The translations under genes and the position numbers were made by a program. Shown here one piece after another: positions 35,383 to 44,104 of a DNA stretch of 64,000 nt (position 1 is its first letter; each line of letters begins with the position of its first letter). The notes under the pieces are model-generated. The model was not told the origin of the DNA, made no database searches, and worked only from the letters and a program-made list of their open reading frames with translations. The DNA comes from an uncultured Candidatus Neoarthromitus sp. (GTDB lineage: Bacteria; Bacillota; Clostridia; Clostridiales; Clostridiaceae): positions 93,958-157,957 of the forward strand of contig CALADQ010000007.1 in the NCBI GenBank assembly GCA_937890765.1, given 5' to 3'.

Positions 35383-36198
35383 ATGGATACATATTCACAT
35401 TTAAATATAACTGACGTTCTAGAAATAATTAGAAAAGTTAATCCTGTAAAAATTTTAGATGCCAATGTAGGATTTGGACGTTGGGGAATACTTTGTCGTG
35501 AACTTCTCGAAAGAGATAATAATGGAAAAATTAAAAGACCAGATCTTTGGAATTTAAAAATAGATGGCGTGGAAAATATAGAAAACAATCAATTACATAA
35601 TTATCATGATGTTTTTTATGATAATATTTATAGACAAAGTTTGCAGGGATTTTTACAAAATCATCTTTCGCTTTATGACATAACAATTTTTTCAGAAGTA
35701 TTAGAAAAATTTCCGCAAAATGTTGGACTAGAGATGATAAAAAATGCAATGGAGATTTCAAGATTTATTTTAATTTATGTTAAGCTTGGTGAACATAATG
35801 ATTCTCAAAATGATAGAGCGACAATTTGGAATGAAAATAATTTTTCAAATTACATCGTTGTAAACAAAATAATTTTAAATGATAAATTTGGAAACAATTA
35901 TGGAATATTTCTTTTAGAATGCGATACAACTAAAAGAATTTACAATAAAAATGTTGTTATATATGGTTTGGATGATTATTTCGATTTGTCAGTAAAACCA
36001 TTTGTTAATGAAAGCAGAATAATTTGTTTTATGGAAGAAAATGTTTTTAGACAGGGGCTTTTCTTTATGAACAAAATGATATATACAATAAAGGGCGTTA
36101 GAAAAATTAAGGAAGATTTTTTGATTATCATAGCTAGCGTTTTTTACAGAGATATAAAAAGGAAATTGGAAGCAGCAAGCTTATATAATTTCATTTAA
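35383..36198 (+). CDS. Class I SAM-dependent methyltransferase-like protein with C-terminal Rossmann-like domain
   Basis: 271 residues from the ATG at 35383 (AGAGGTGGTT upstream; the GTG at 35371 lies within that motif). N-terminal motif I reads KILDANVGFGRWGILCREL, and the acidic residue after the next strand appears in IDGVENIE, as in methyltransferases found near spore and glycan genes of Clostridia. The first Gly of the G-x-G-x-G is Asn, so SAM binding may be altered. Residues of about 185-271 (NVVIYGLDDYFDLSVKPF, then FLIIIASVFYRDIKRKLE) look like a second, small nucleotide-binding-like domain. It follows the CotS cluster but has its own leader. The substrate is unknown. Confidence 0.65.
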   Translation: MDTYSHLNITDVLEIIRKVNPVKILDANVGFGRWGILCRELLERDNNGKIKRPDLWNLKIDGVENIENNQLHNYHDVFYDNIYRQSLQGFLQNHLSLYDITIFSEVLEKFPQNVGLEMIKNAMEISRFILIYVKLGEHNDSQNDRATIWNENNFSNYIVVNKIILNDKFGNNYGIFLLECDTTKRIYNKNVVIYGLDDYFDLSVKPFVNESRIICFMEENVFRQGLFFMNKMIYTIKGVRKIKEDFLIIIASVFYRDIKRKLEAASLYNFI

Positions 36199-36235
36199 AA
36201 AAGACTTTAAAATTTTAAAGTCTTTTTGTTTTTTG
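36198..36235. terminator. Bidirectional terminator after the methyltransferase gene
   Basis: A palindrome with AAAAAGACTTTA (36198-36209) / TAAAGTCTTTTT (36216-36227) and a T-rich tail. It could also serve the convergent small gene at 36260. Confidence 0.88.
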
Positions 36236-36259
36236 TATTTTTATATGACTTTATTGAAA

Positions 36260-36490
36260 TTATGAAAATGAGTTTCCTAAATAATTTATACAACAATCCA
36301 AATTTTGAAATAAAGGCTCTATTGTGCTTTTGAACTCCCCAATTTGATAATTGACAGGCTGATTAAATAAAATTTGCTCAGTCTTAATATTAAACACTAA
36401 AAGATTTGTAGAATTAATATCGTAGTTAATTGATATGTTTTCATTATTTGATTTAACGTAATTAAGTAATTCATCTAGTGATTCGAACAT
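36260..36490 (-). CDS. Small hypothetical protein
   Basis: 76 residues beginning MFESLDELLNYVKSNNENI, with GGAGGTATAAGAAA just upstream of the ATG, which makes it a credible gene. The middle is beta-rich (STNLLVFNIKTEQILFNQ). No family recognised; no signal peptide or membrane segment. Confidence 0.55.
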   Translation of the reverse strand: MFESLDELLNYVKSNNENISINYDINSTNLLVFNIKTEQILFNQPVNYQIGEFKSTIEPLFQNLDCCINYLGNSFS

Positions 36491-36569
36491 TTTCTTATAC
36501 CTCCACTAAATTTCTTATTTATATTAATTGCAGTTAATTATAAAATTATTCAATATTTTTATTGTTGTA

Positions 36570-36578
36570 TGTTAAAAT
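36570..36578 (+). promoter_or_regulatory. Extended -10 promoter of recJ
   Basis: TG-T-TAAAAT (36570-36578) lies 17 nt before the recJ start. The same TGnTAAAAT form recurs before the MATE gene, the solute-binding gene and at the right edge. Confidence 0.55.
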
Positions 36579-36595
36579 ATTTGCGAGGTAGTTTT

Positions 36596-38362
36596 ATGAG
36601 TGAATGGATACTTAGAAATAAAAAATCTTTTATACAAAATTATAATGATTTGGATATATCTCCAAAATTTTTGAAATTGCTCATTAATAGAGGTTTTAAA
36701 AATTTTGAAGATATATACGACTATATAAATTTAAATGAAAAATTTTTGAATGATGCAACCGAATTAAAAGGCTTCGACGAATTTATGAAAATAATTTTTT
36801 ATTTGAAAGATAGTGGTAGGAAAATTAGAATCGTTGGTGATTACGATGTGGATGGAATTATAAGTGTGTACATATTAAATAAAACTTTTAAAGATGTCGG
36901 CCTTAACGTAGATTTTGTTATACCACACAGGATTAAAGATGGATATGGAATAAACAAAGAAATTGTAATTCAAGCAAAAAATGATGGAATAGATACTTTG
37001 ATAACTTGTGATAATGGAATTTCTGCTTTTGAAGTTGTGGAATTTGCAAAAAGTCAAGGATTAAAAATTATAATTACGGACCATCACGATATTCAAACTA
37101 AGATTGATGAAAATGGAGAAAAAATTTTCGTAATTCCAAATGCCGATTCGGTTGTTAATCCAAAACAAGAAGATTGTAATTATAAATTCAAAAAACTTTG
37201 TGGTGCTGGAGTTTGTTTTAAAATTTGTTCGGAAGTTTATAAAGCATTTGGATTTGGTGATGAGGGAATGAAACTTTTAGAATTTGTGGCGATTGCTACG
37301 ATTTGTGATGTTGTTGATTTGGAAAAAGAAAATCGCTTCATTGTCAAATACGGAATGGATTTAATAAATGATTCAACAAATATTGGTATAAATGCCATAA
37401 TCGATGCGAACTCGTTGACTAAGGGAAAAATATTTTCGTACGAAATAGGATTTTTAATAGGGCCATGTTTAAATGCGTTGGGAAGGCTTGAAAGTGCAAA
37501 AAAAGGAATTGAACTTTTGCTTTGTGATGATTTTGAAAAAGCTAAAAAGATGGCTGTTGAAATTAAAAATTTAAATGATAAACGAAAAGATTTAACGCTC
37601 GAGGGATTTGTGCAGTGTGTTAACATAATTGAAGAAAATTTTTACTTCAATGACAAAATAATTTTAGTTTACAATGAAAACATACATGAAAGCGTTGCAG
37701 GGATTATTGCTGGGCGAATAAAGGAAAAATATTATAAGCCAACTATAGTTTTAACTAACAGTGGTGAAATTTGTAAAGGCTCAGCTCGTTCTATTGAAGG
37801 AATAAATATATTTGATGTTTTGACGAGAAGTAAAAGTTTATTAATTTCGTTTGGTGGTCATGAGATGGCGGCAGGGTTGTCCATCGCAAAGAATAATATT
37901 GAAAAATTGAGAATGAAAATTAATTCTTTTGATATAGATGAAAAAATATTTTCAAATAAAATTTATGTTGATTTGTTTCTCCCAATTCAAGATGTTGATT
38001 ATAAATTTGTTACTGATTTATTTTTGCTCGAGCCTTTTGGGAAATCAAATCCAAAAATTATTTTGGGCGACAAAAATTTAAAATTATATTCAATAAACAG
38101 AATATGGAAAAAACAAAATTATATTTCACTAAAAATTATTTCGAGCAACGGAAAAATTTTTGATTTTGTTTATTTTGGAGATGCAAATGAATTTGATAAA
38201 TCATTTTCAGAAAAGTATGGAGAAAATAATTTGAAATTAATTTATTCGGGGAAGGCAAATCTAAATTCAAAATTTTTTATTGATATTTTATATGAGGTAA
38301 AAATTGAAACTTATAATTTTAACGAAATGATTAAATATTTTTTGTACAAATATAGATTTTAA
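36596..38362 (+). CDS. recJ: Single-stranded-DNA-specific 5'-3' exonuclease RecJ
   Basis: 588 residues from the ATG at 36596 (GCGAGGTAG upstream). The DHH phosphoesterase motifs are RIVGDYDVDGIIS near residue 80-92 and IITDHHD near 160, and the DHHA1 domain holds GSARSIEG and FGGHEMAAGLSI near 420. A C-terminal OB-like domain follows. RecJ degrades 5' ends during recombination and mismatch repair using Mn/Mg ions. It is 14 bp upstream of the histidine kinase gene, perhaps in one transcript. Confidence 0.94.
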   Translation: MSEWILRNKKSFIQNYNDLDISPKFLKLLINRGFKNFEDIYDYINLNEKFLNDATELKGFDEFMKIIFYLKDSGRKIRIVGDYDVDGIISVYILNKTFKDVGLNVDFVIPHRIKDGYGINKEIVIQAKNDGIDTLITCDNGISAFEVVEFAKSQGLKIIITDHHDIQTKIDENGEKIFVIPNADSVVNPKQEDCNYKFKKLCGAGVCFKICSEVYKAFGFGDEGMKLLEFVAIATICDVVDLEKENRFIVKYGMDLINDSTNIGINAIIDANSLTKGKIFSYEIGFLIGPCLNALGRLESAKKGIELLLCDDFEKAKKMAVEIKNLNDKRKDLTLEGFVQCVNIIEENFYFNDKIILVYNENIHESVAGIIAGRIKEKYYKPTIVLTNSGEICKGSARSIEGINIFDVLTRSKSLLISFGGHEMAAGLSIAKNNIEKLRMKINSFDIDEKIFSNKIYVDLFLPIQDVDYKFVTDLFLLEPFGKSNPKIILGDKNLKLYSINRIWKKQNYISLKIISSNGKIFDFVYFGDANEFDKSFSEKYGENNLKLIYSGKANLNSKFFIDILYEVKIETYNFNEMIKYFLYKYRF

Positions 38363-38375
38363 AAGGTGATGACGT

Positions 38376-40043
38376 ATGCAAATATATGACATTGAAGGAC
38401 ATGACAGTATCATAAATTCTTTTAATGATATTGTTATAGTTTCGGATTTAAACAACAACATTAAATCTTATAATAAACGAGCATATAAATTTTTTTCATT
38501 TGATGAAAATTTTTTAAAGGGAAAGAATGTTTTAGATTTTATAAAATCTTTTGAAGTTGATGTCCATGATAAATTTGTTGAGGGAAAAGAATTTGATTTT
38601 AATGAAATAATGACTCGTGGAAATTTGAAAAATGATACAAAGACAATTGTTCTTAAAAAAACTTTGAGAAGGTCAGAATTATTTTTTAAATTTGGAATGT
38701 ACGAACACAAAAATCAAAATGATGAGGTCATTGGGAATATAGTTATTCTTACGGACATTACAGAAATATATAAAGCTTACAAAGATTTGTACAAAAACAA
38801 CGAGTTAATAAAACAGTATGTTATTGAAATGAAAGGAATATTGGATATACGCCAAAGAACAAATCAAAAAAAAGATAACCACGTAATTCACGTTAATAAT
38901 ATAATAAATAATTTGCATGAAGGAATAATTGTTGTTGATAATTATTTCAACGATATTTTTTGCAATGAAGCTTATAAAAATATTTTAGATTTTACGCCAA
39001 TGGAATTTATATCTCTGAAATTTTTGGACAATTATAAAGTTGAATGTATAAGCGACCCCAAAATGCACATTAGGGATTTTTTGAAAAATTTAAAATACAA
39101 AAGCAACAAGAAAAGCGAACAATTTTTATTTAAAAATATTTTAAATGGTGTGGAAAAATATTTTCAAATAACATTAAACTCTATGGAATCAAACAATGAA
39201 TCTCACATTAGATATCACAATGTAATTACTTTTTCAGATATAACTGATATGAAGCAACAAGAAATTTTGAAAGATGATTTTTTTAACATGGTTTCTCATG
39301 AACTTAGAACTCCGATAACTTTAATAAAATCTTCACTTCAAGCTCTTGAAAATATTTGTAAAGATGAGCTAACTGAAAATATGAAAAAATATTTAAATAT
39401 GATGAATAAAAATAGTTCAAGACTGTTAAAACTTATTAATAATATACTAGATTTATCCAAAGCAGAATCTGGATACATGTCACCAGTTATAGCTTGTTTT
39501 GATATAGTAGTTATAACAGAAGATATTGTAACTTCAATCAATATTCACGCAAATCATAAAAAAAATATACAAGTTATCTTTGAACCAAATGTTGAAGAAG
39601 CTTATGTATATTTTGATAAGGACATGTACGAAAAAATATTGTTGAATTTGTTATCAAATGCCATAAAATTTACTCCAAATAATAAATTTGTTTATGTTGA
39701 TTTGGTAATTTCAGAAAATAGTTTTACTTTAAAAGTTAGAGATCAAGGAGTTGGAATACCACAAGATAAATTAAATGATATATTCGACAAATTCATACAA
39801 GTTACTTCTATTTTGAGCAGGGGGGCAGAAGGGAGCGGAATAGGTTTGTCTTTGGTCAAAAAATTTGTTGATATATTGAATGGTGAAATAACAATTTATA
39901 GTAAAATTGGTGTAGGAAGTGAATTTAAGTTAACTTTTAACAATATGAAAATAGGAAAAGAATTAGACAATGCGGAAGATATATTTATAAATGATGATAT
40001 AGATGGAAGAGTAGAACTTTATTTTTCTGATATATATTCCTAA
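38376..40043 (+). CDS. Soluble PAS-domain sensor histidine kinase (orphan, sporulation-kinase-like)
   Basis: 555 residues without any transmembrane segment. PAS-like domains lie at about 1-125 and 175-290. The HisKA H-box is FFNMVSHELRTPITL with phospho-acceptor His near residue 308. The HATPase domain shows LLSNAIKFTPNN (N-box), VRDQGVGIPQDK (G1) and GSGIGLSLVKKF (G2). No response regulator gene is adjacent. In Clostridia such soluble orphan kinases often phosphorylate or dephosphorylate Spo0A directly; that role is inferred from architecture and from the spore genes in this window. AAAGGTGATGACGT precedes the ATG. Confidence 0.9.
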   Translation: MQIYDIEGHDSIINSFNDIVIVSDLNNNIKSYNKRAYKFFSFDENFLKGKNVLDFIKSFEVDVHDKFVEGKEFDFNEIMTRGNLKNDTKTIVLKKTLRRSELFFKFGMYEHKNQNDEVIGNIVILTDITEIYKAYKDLYKNNELIKQYVIEMKGILDIRQRTNQKKDNHVIHVNNIINNLHEGIIVVDNYFNDIFCNEAYKNILDFTPMEFISLKFLDNYKVECISDPKMHIRDFLKNLKYKSNKKSEQFLFKNILNGVEKYFQITLNSMESNNESHIRYHNVITFSDITDMKQQEILKDDFFNMVSHELRTPITLIKSSLQALENICKDELTENMKKYLNMMNKNSSRLLKLINNILDLSKAESGYMSPVIACFDIVVITEDIVTSINIHANHKKNIQVIFEPNVEEAYVYFDKDMYEKILLNLLSNAIKFTPNNKFVYVDLVISENSFTLKVRDQGVGIPQDKLNDIFDKFIQVTSILSRGAEGSGIGLSLVKKFVDILNGEITIYSKIGVGSEFKLTFNNMKIGKELDNAEDIFINDDIDGRVELYFSDIYS

Positions 40044-40091
40044 GGTATTTTAGTGTATTTTTAATGTTAATTTTTAAGAGGTTAATTTACA

Positions 40092-41159
40092 ATGAAAAAA
40101 AAGATTGTTTTAACAGGTGGGGGAACGGCAGGACATGTTATTCCTAATATTGCAATCATCCCGAAGTTGCGAAGCAAGGGATATGAAATAGTTTATATAG
40201 GAAGTAAAAATGGAATAGAGAGTAAGCTTATAGAAAATGAAAATATAAAGTATTATGGAATAAGTACAGGAAAACTTAGAAGATACTTCGATTTAAATAA
40301 TTTTAAGGATCCATTTAAAGTAATAAAGGGAATTTTTGAAGCATCTAGTATTTTGAAGAAAGAAAAACCAGATATTGTGTTTTCGAAAGGTGGTTTTGTT
40401 TCAATTCCTGTTATACTTGCAGCTTTTAAAAATAAAATTCCTGTTGTATCCCATGAATCAGATATTACACCAGGACTTGCGAACAAAATTTCTATTCCTT
40501 TTACAAAAAAAGTATGTATAACTTTTCCTGAAACTAAAAATTTTATAAATGAGAGTAAGGTTGAGTTTACAGGAACTCCGATACGAGAAGATTTATTTTT
40601 AGGAAATGAAAATAAAGGAATAAAGATATGTGGTTTTAATAATGATAAGCCTAATGTTTTGGTAATGGGAGGAAGTCAAGGTTCAGTTTTTATAAATAAT
40701 TTAATTAGGAGAAATTTGAATTACTTATTAGATAAGTTTAATATAATCCATATTTGTGGAAAAAATAATGTAGATAAGTTTTTAAATAATGTAGGTGGAT
40801 ATGTTCAATATGAATATGTTAACGATGAACAAGCTCATCTATTTAAGATAAGCAGTATTGTTATCTCCAGAGCAGGTTCAAATAGTATACACGAGTTATT
40901 GGCATTAAAAAAACCCAATATTTTAATACCTTTGTCTCGTAATGCAAGTAGAGGAGATCAGATTTTAAATGCTAAATCTTTTAAGGACAGAGGATTTAGT
41001 GAGGTCTTAGAAGAAGAGGAATTAACAAGTTTTGAAATATTAATGTTAAAGTTGGAAAATGTTTATTCTAATAGGGAAAAGTATATAAAAAATATGGAAA
41101 TAGAGTCTATTAATTCAATTGATAAAATTGTTAATATATTAGATAAATATTTAAAGTGA
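40092..41159 (+). CDS. murG: UDP-GlcNAc:undecaprenyl-diphospho-MurNAc-pentapeptide GlcNAc transferase
   Basis: 355 residues, GT28 family. The N-terminal glycine loop is [14 protein letters not shown], the acceptor region [14 protein letters not shown], and the C-terminal donor-binding part holds [12 protein letters not shown] and [20 protein letters not shown]. MurG adds GlcNAc to lipid I to form lipid II at the membrane's inner face. AAGAGG lies 13 nt before the ATG. It ends in a strong terminator. It stands outside a division and cell-wall cluster, between the kinase and a convergent hypothetical gene. Confidence 0.96.
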   Translation: MKKKIVLTGGGTAGHVIPNIAIIPKLRSKGYEIVYIGSKNGIESKLIENENIKYYGISTGKLRRYFDLNNFKDPFKVIKGIFEASSILKKEKPDIVFSKGGFVSIPVILAAFKNKIPVVSHESDITPGLANKISIPFTKKVCITFPETKNFINESKVEFTGTPIREDLFLGNENKGIKICGFNNDKPNVLVMGGSQGSVFINNLIRRNLNYLLDKFNIIHICGKNNVDKFLNNVGGYVQYEYVNDEQAHLFKISSIVISRAGSNSIHELLALKKPNILIPLSRNASRGDQILNAKSFKDRGFSEVLEEEELTSFEILMLKLENVYSNREKYIKNMEIESINSIDKIVNILDKYLK

Positions 41160-41160
41160 A

Positions 41161-41197
41161 AAAAGGAGAATTCATTTTTTAGTTGAATTCTCCTTTT
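41161..41197. terminator. Bidirectional terminator after murG
   Basis: A 14-bp stem AAAAGGAGAATTCA (41161-41174) / TGAATTCTCCTTTT (41184-41197) between convergent genes. Confidence 0.9.
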
Positions 41198-41777
41198 ATA
41201 TTGAGAAATTTTTATATAATCCACCACTTAATATATTCAATAATTTTTCGGATAAAATAATTATCCATTTTCCATTTTTTTTGTTTAAAAATACATCTAA
41301 ATTTGCGTAGGTTTTATATTTTTTTGATTTAAGAGATTTAAGAAAATCTTCATGACTTATGTTTTCAGAATTTTTAAAATAATTTATGATGTGTCTTGAT
41401 AAATCATAATAACTAAAATTTATATTTAATTTTGATTTATTAAATATAGTTTTTGATGATATAATTTCAAAAGATATTGAGTTAATTAATTCTTGAAATG
41501 TATCTAATATTTCGATTTCAGTTTGGGTTTTTGCACTTAATTTTTGTTTATGTATTATTTCCTTAATATTTGCAATTTTGTATTCATTATTTAGATTATC
41601 AAATGTTTGTGATTCTCCAATTTTATATGCGTCCATAAAATTTTCAAATTCATTTTTGCTTGCTGTGCTTTTAGTATATAAAAAATAAATTGTGATTGAA
41701 GATATAGACAAAACAATTGTTATTAGACTCAATATGAAAAGTTGTTTAAATAATAAAGTTTTACGAGTATATTTCAT
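41196..41777 (-). CDS. Membrane-anchored extracytoplasmic protein, NTF2-like
   Basis: 193 residues: a short basic N-terminus, one membrane helix (LFILSLITIVLSISSITIYF), and an external domain of about 150 residues. The helix-sheet pattern, with YANLDVFLNKKNGKWIIILS at the end, resembles NTF2-like/DUF4878 domains. These small domains are common in exported Clostridial proteins, and the ligand is unknown. It is monocistronic and divergent from the TPR gene at 41860. GGAATGG precedes the ATG. Confidence 0.5.
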   Translation of the reverse strand: MKYTRKTLLFKQLFILSLITIVLSISSITIYFLYTKSTASKNEFENFMDAYKIGESQTFDNLNNEYKIANIKEIIHKQKLSAKTQTEIEILDTFQELINSISFEIISSKTIFNKSKLNINFSYYDLSRHIINYFKNSENISHEDFLKSLKSKKYKTYANLDVFLNKKNGKWIIILSEKLLNILSGGLYKNFSI

Positions 41778-41859
41778 TATTTACCATTCCTTTAAGTAGA
41801 GAATTAATTAATATTTTAGATTTGTATATGATACGTAATCTTTGAAAAGGTGATTATTT

Positions 41860-42969
41860 ATGAAAAAAGCTAATGATAATTCAGAAAATCTTACTGATAG
41901 AAAAATTATTAATTCGCGTTTATCTCAAATAAAATTTATGACTAGATTGAATTCCCCAGATCTAGAGTATACAATGTATAATCTCAATAATCTAATAAGC
42001 TTACTAGAGAAAGATTTATTTTACGATCACAAATTATCAAAGCAATATTTAGATGATCTTAATAATAAAGCATATGTTATCGACGAAAAAATTAAGAAGG
42101 ATTGTTTAAATTCAAATATAAACTTTGAAAGTGATTTTAAAGAACTTGCACATAATCTTAGAAAAATTATTTTCAATGGCAATTACAAAAAGGCAATTGA
42201 AATAGGAAATAAAATTGGAGAATTATATCAAAAAAAGGATTTAATTTGGTTTTTAATTGCACTTGCTTATGATTTAAATGGTGACAAAGAAGAAAGTGTG
42301 TTTTATTATAAACGCTCAATACTTTTGAATGATTCGGAAGTAAAGTACTATTATTATTTGGCAAATGTTTATATAGATTTGGGTGATTTGGAAAATGCAA
42401 ATAAGTTTATGTCGTATGCTTTAAGAATCGATTCTGAAAGCAAATATATATTAGAATCTTACGCCTATATACTATTGAATAACAACAAGTACGATAATGC
42501 AATTAATATATTTAAAGAATTGTTAGATAAAAGTGATAATGTTAACATGGTGAACAGAGCAATATCTATAATATATTTTTTAAAAGGGGTTAATTACTCT
42601 TATAAATCAAGCGATGGATATTTGTATAATATTGATAAAAATGATATATTCAACATGATTGCTTGTATAGAAAAAGCTATGCAATATGATTCTAGCGATA
42701 TGTATTTCAAAAATAATATTTCTAAAGCTAAAAATTCTTTGAAAATATGTTTTGATCTTAAAAGAATTTGGCTTTTGATTATAGCTAGTATGTTTTACAT
42801 TTTGAATGTACCTTTTATAAAAATTGGAGTCATATTAATTATGTTTTTAATATTCGTTTCAAGTTTTAAGATGGTTTATGTTTTGGAAAAATTTAAAATA
42901 ACCAATGACGGAACTAAGATAGACTATTTTTGCAATAGAATAAACAAGTTTTTTTGTTTTAAAAAATAG
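41860..42969 (+). CDS. TPR-repeat protein with C-terminal membrane segments
   Basis: 369 residues. Residues of about 95-235 hold at least three TPR-like helix pairs (NGNYKKAIEIGNKIGELYQ, GDKEESVFYYKRSILLND, GDLENANKFMSYALRIDS, NNKYDNAINIFKELLD). Two hydrophobic helices lie at about 305-340 (RIWLLIIASMFYILNV and GVILIMFLIFVSSF), so the TPR region is likely cytosolic and membrane-tethered. TPR domains bind partner proteins; the partner is unknown. GAAAAGGTGATTATTT precedes the ATG. The next gene follows by 34 bp. Confidence 0.7.
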   Translation: MKKANDNSENLTDRKIINSRLSQIKFMTRLNSPDLEYTMYNLNNLISLLEKDLFYDHKLSKQYLDDLNNKAYVIDEKIKKDCLNSNINFESDFKELAHNLRKIIFNGNYKKAIEIGNKIGELYQKKDLIWFLIALAYDLNGDKEESVFYYKRSILLNDSEVKYYYYLANVYIDLGDLENANKFMSYALRIDSESKYILESYAYILLNNNKYDNAINIFKELLDKSDNVNMVNRAISIIYFLKGVNYSYKSSDGYLYNIDKNDIFNMIACIEKAMQYDSSDMYFKNNISKAKNSLKICFDLKRIWLLIIASMFYILNVPFIKIGVILIMFLIFVSSFKMVYVLEKFKITNDGTKIDYFCNRINKFFCFKK

Positions 42970-43003
42970 ACATTGTGAATTTTAATTTGTGAGGTGTAAA
43001 GCA

Positions 43004-43495
43004 TTGACGACTTTATATGAGCATGTAGTTCTTGGCGACAAAATTTCAATGGTTAGTGCTAATTTTAATATACCTTTTTTATCTGGCGATGGTAACATTT
43101 GTTTATACGAAAATGGCGTAAGTTTAGTTGACGAATTTGGAAATGAAAAATATATAATTGAGTTGAATGATTTAAATATTAATTACGAAGAATTTATAAA
43201 TGTTAGAAATTTGAAACGCTATGATAATTTAAAATTGAAAATTACAATTGTTCGTAGAAGATTTTTCAAAAATAGGACCAAGCGAATTAAAGGAAATTAT
43301 TACGGAAAATTAATTATAGAAATTGCAGAAATAGGAAGTGTGGAATTATTTGATAATCAATTTTTTAAATACAAAAAGTTTTATGAAAAGATAATTTCTT
43401 TAAAAGATGGAAACAGCCCGTTAAAAATACATAAAAGCAACGAAAGAAATTCTATATTTAAATTTTTAAAATCTAAGTTTACGTTTAAAAATTAA
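43004..43495 (+). CDS. Hypothetical basic protein downstream of the TPR gene
   Basis: 163 residues from the TTG at 43004, 10 nt after GTGAGGTG; the GTG in that motif (42989) is an alternative. The N-terminal half is beta-rich (GNICLYENGVSLVDEFGN, KYIIELNDLNI), suggesting a PH-like or GRAM-like barrel. It is followed by a strongly basic stretch (IVRRRFFKNRTKRIKG). No membrane segment. Together with the TPR protein it may form a peripheral membrane pair; this is inference. Strong terminator downstream. Confidence 0.5.
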   Translation: MTTLYEHVVLGDKISMVSANFNIPFLSGDGNICLYENGVSLVDEFGNEKYIIELNDLNINYEEFINVRNLKRYDNLKLKITIVRRRFFKNRTKRIKGNYYGKLIIEIAEIGSVELFDNQFFKYKKFYEKIISLKDGNSPLKIHKSNERNSIFKFLKSKFTFKN

Positions 43496-43507
43496 AATTT
43501 TACTTAT

Positions 43508-43550
43508 CTTTTGGCAAGTGTTATAAACATTTGCCAAAAGTTTTTTTTTG
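43508..43550 (+). terminator. Strong terminator
   Basis: A 15-bp stem CTTTTGGCAAGTGTT (43508-43522) / AACATTTGCCAAAAG (43526-43540) with one G-T pair, followed by nine T residues. Confidence 0.93.
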
Positions 43551-43596
43551 TAAAAATGAATATTATCAATAAAATTTTAAAAAATATTATTGAGTT

Positions 43597-43983
43597 TTAA
43601 TGATTAATTGACAATGAATAAGTTCCTATTCCATTGTCGTATGTAAAGTCAACAAAATATTTCGTTTCGCCATTTGGATTAAGCTCAATCGTGTCCTTCG
43701 ATGGGCCTTTTGTTGACAAATATTCGTTTTTATTTTCATCGACTAGCTTTATGTACGTAGTTCCATTTCTTAATTTTAAGTCGTATGAAAATTTCGTAGG
43801 TTTCGAAATTGTAAATTCATAACTTTCTGTTCCAGAGAATTTTGAAAAATTTGACGAAATCGGAGTGTCTATTGTTAATTCTCCTAGTATTACTCTTGAC
43901 TTTTTTGGAGTGTTTGAACACGATACAAGAGTTATTGCCAAAACTATTGCAAGAGTATTTAGTATTAGGAATTTAATTTTCAT
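43597..43983 (-). CDS. Small lipoprotein, beta-sandwich type
   Basis: 128 residues. The lipoprotein signal ends in ITLVSC, lipobox Cys at residue 22. The mature part is all-beta (YEFTISKPTKFSYDLKL, TYIKLVDENKNEYL, TYDNGIGTYSLSI), like PPC-type domains found in secreted enzymes. AAAAGGAGAGCTC precedes the ATG. It is divergent from the giant surface protein genes, which start 121 bp away. Function unknown. Confidence 0.65.
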   Translation of the reverse strand: MKIKFLILNTLAIVLAITLVSCSNTPKKSRVILGELTIDTPISSNFSKFSGTESYEFTISKPTKFSYDLKLRNGTTYIKLVDENKNEYLSTKGPSKDTIELNPNGETKYFVDFTYDNGIGTYSLSINH

Positions 43984-44104
43984 TAGAGAGCTCTCCTTTT
44001 ATAAATTTTTTATAAGTATTCCAATATTTTATATAAAGTTTCATAAAATATCAAATTTTAACAGTTATTTTAAAAATGCCTATTAAAGATTAGGAGGAAG
44101 TGTT

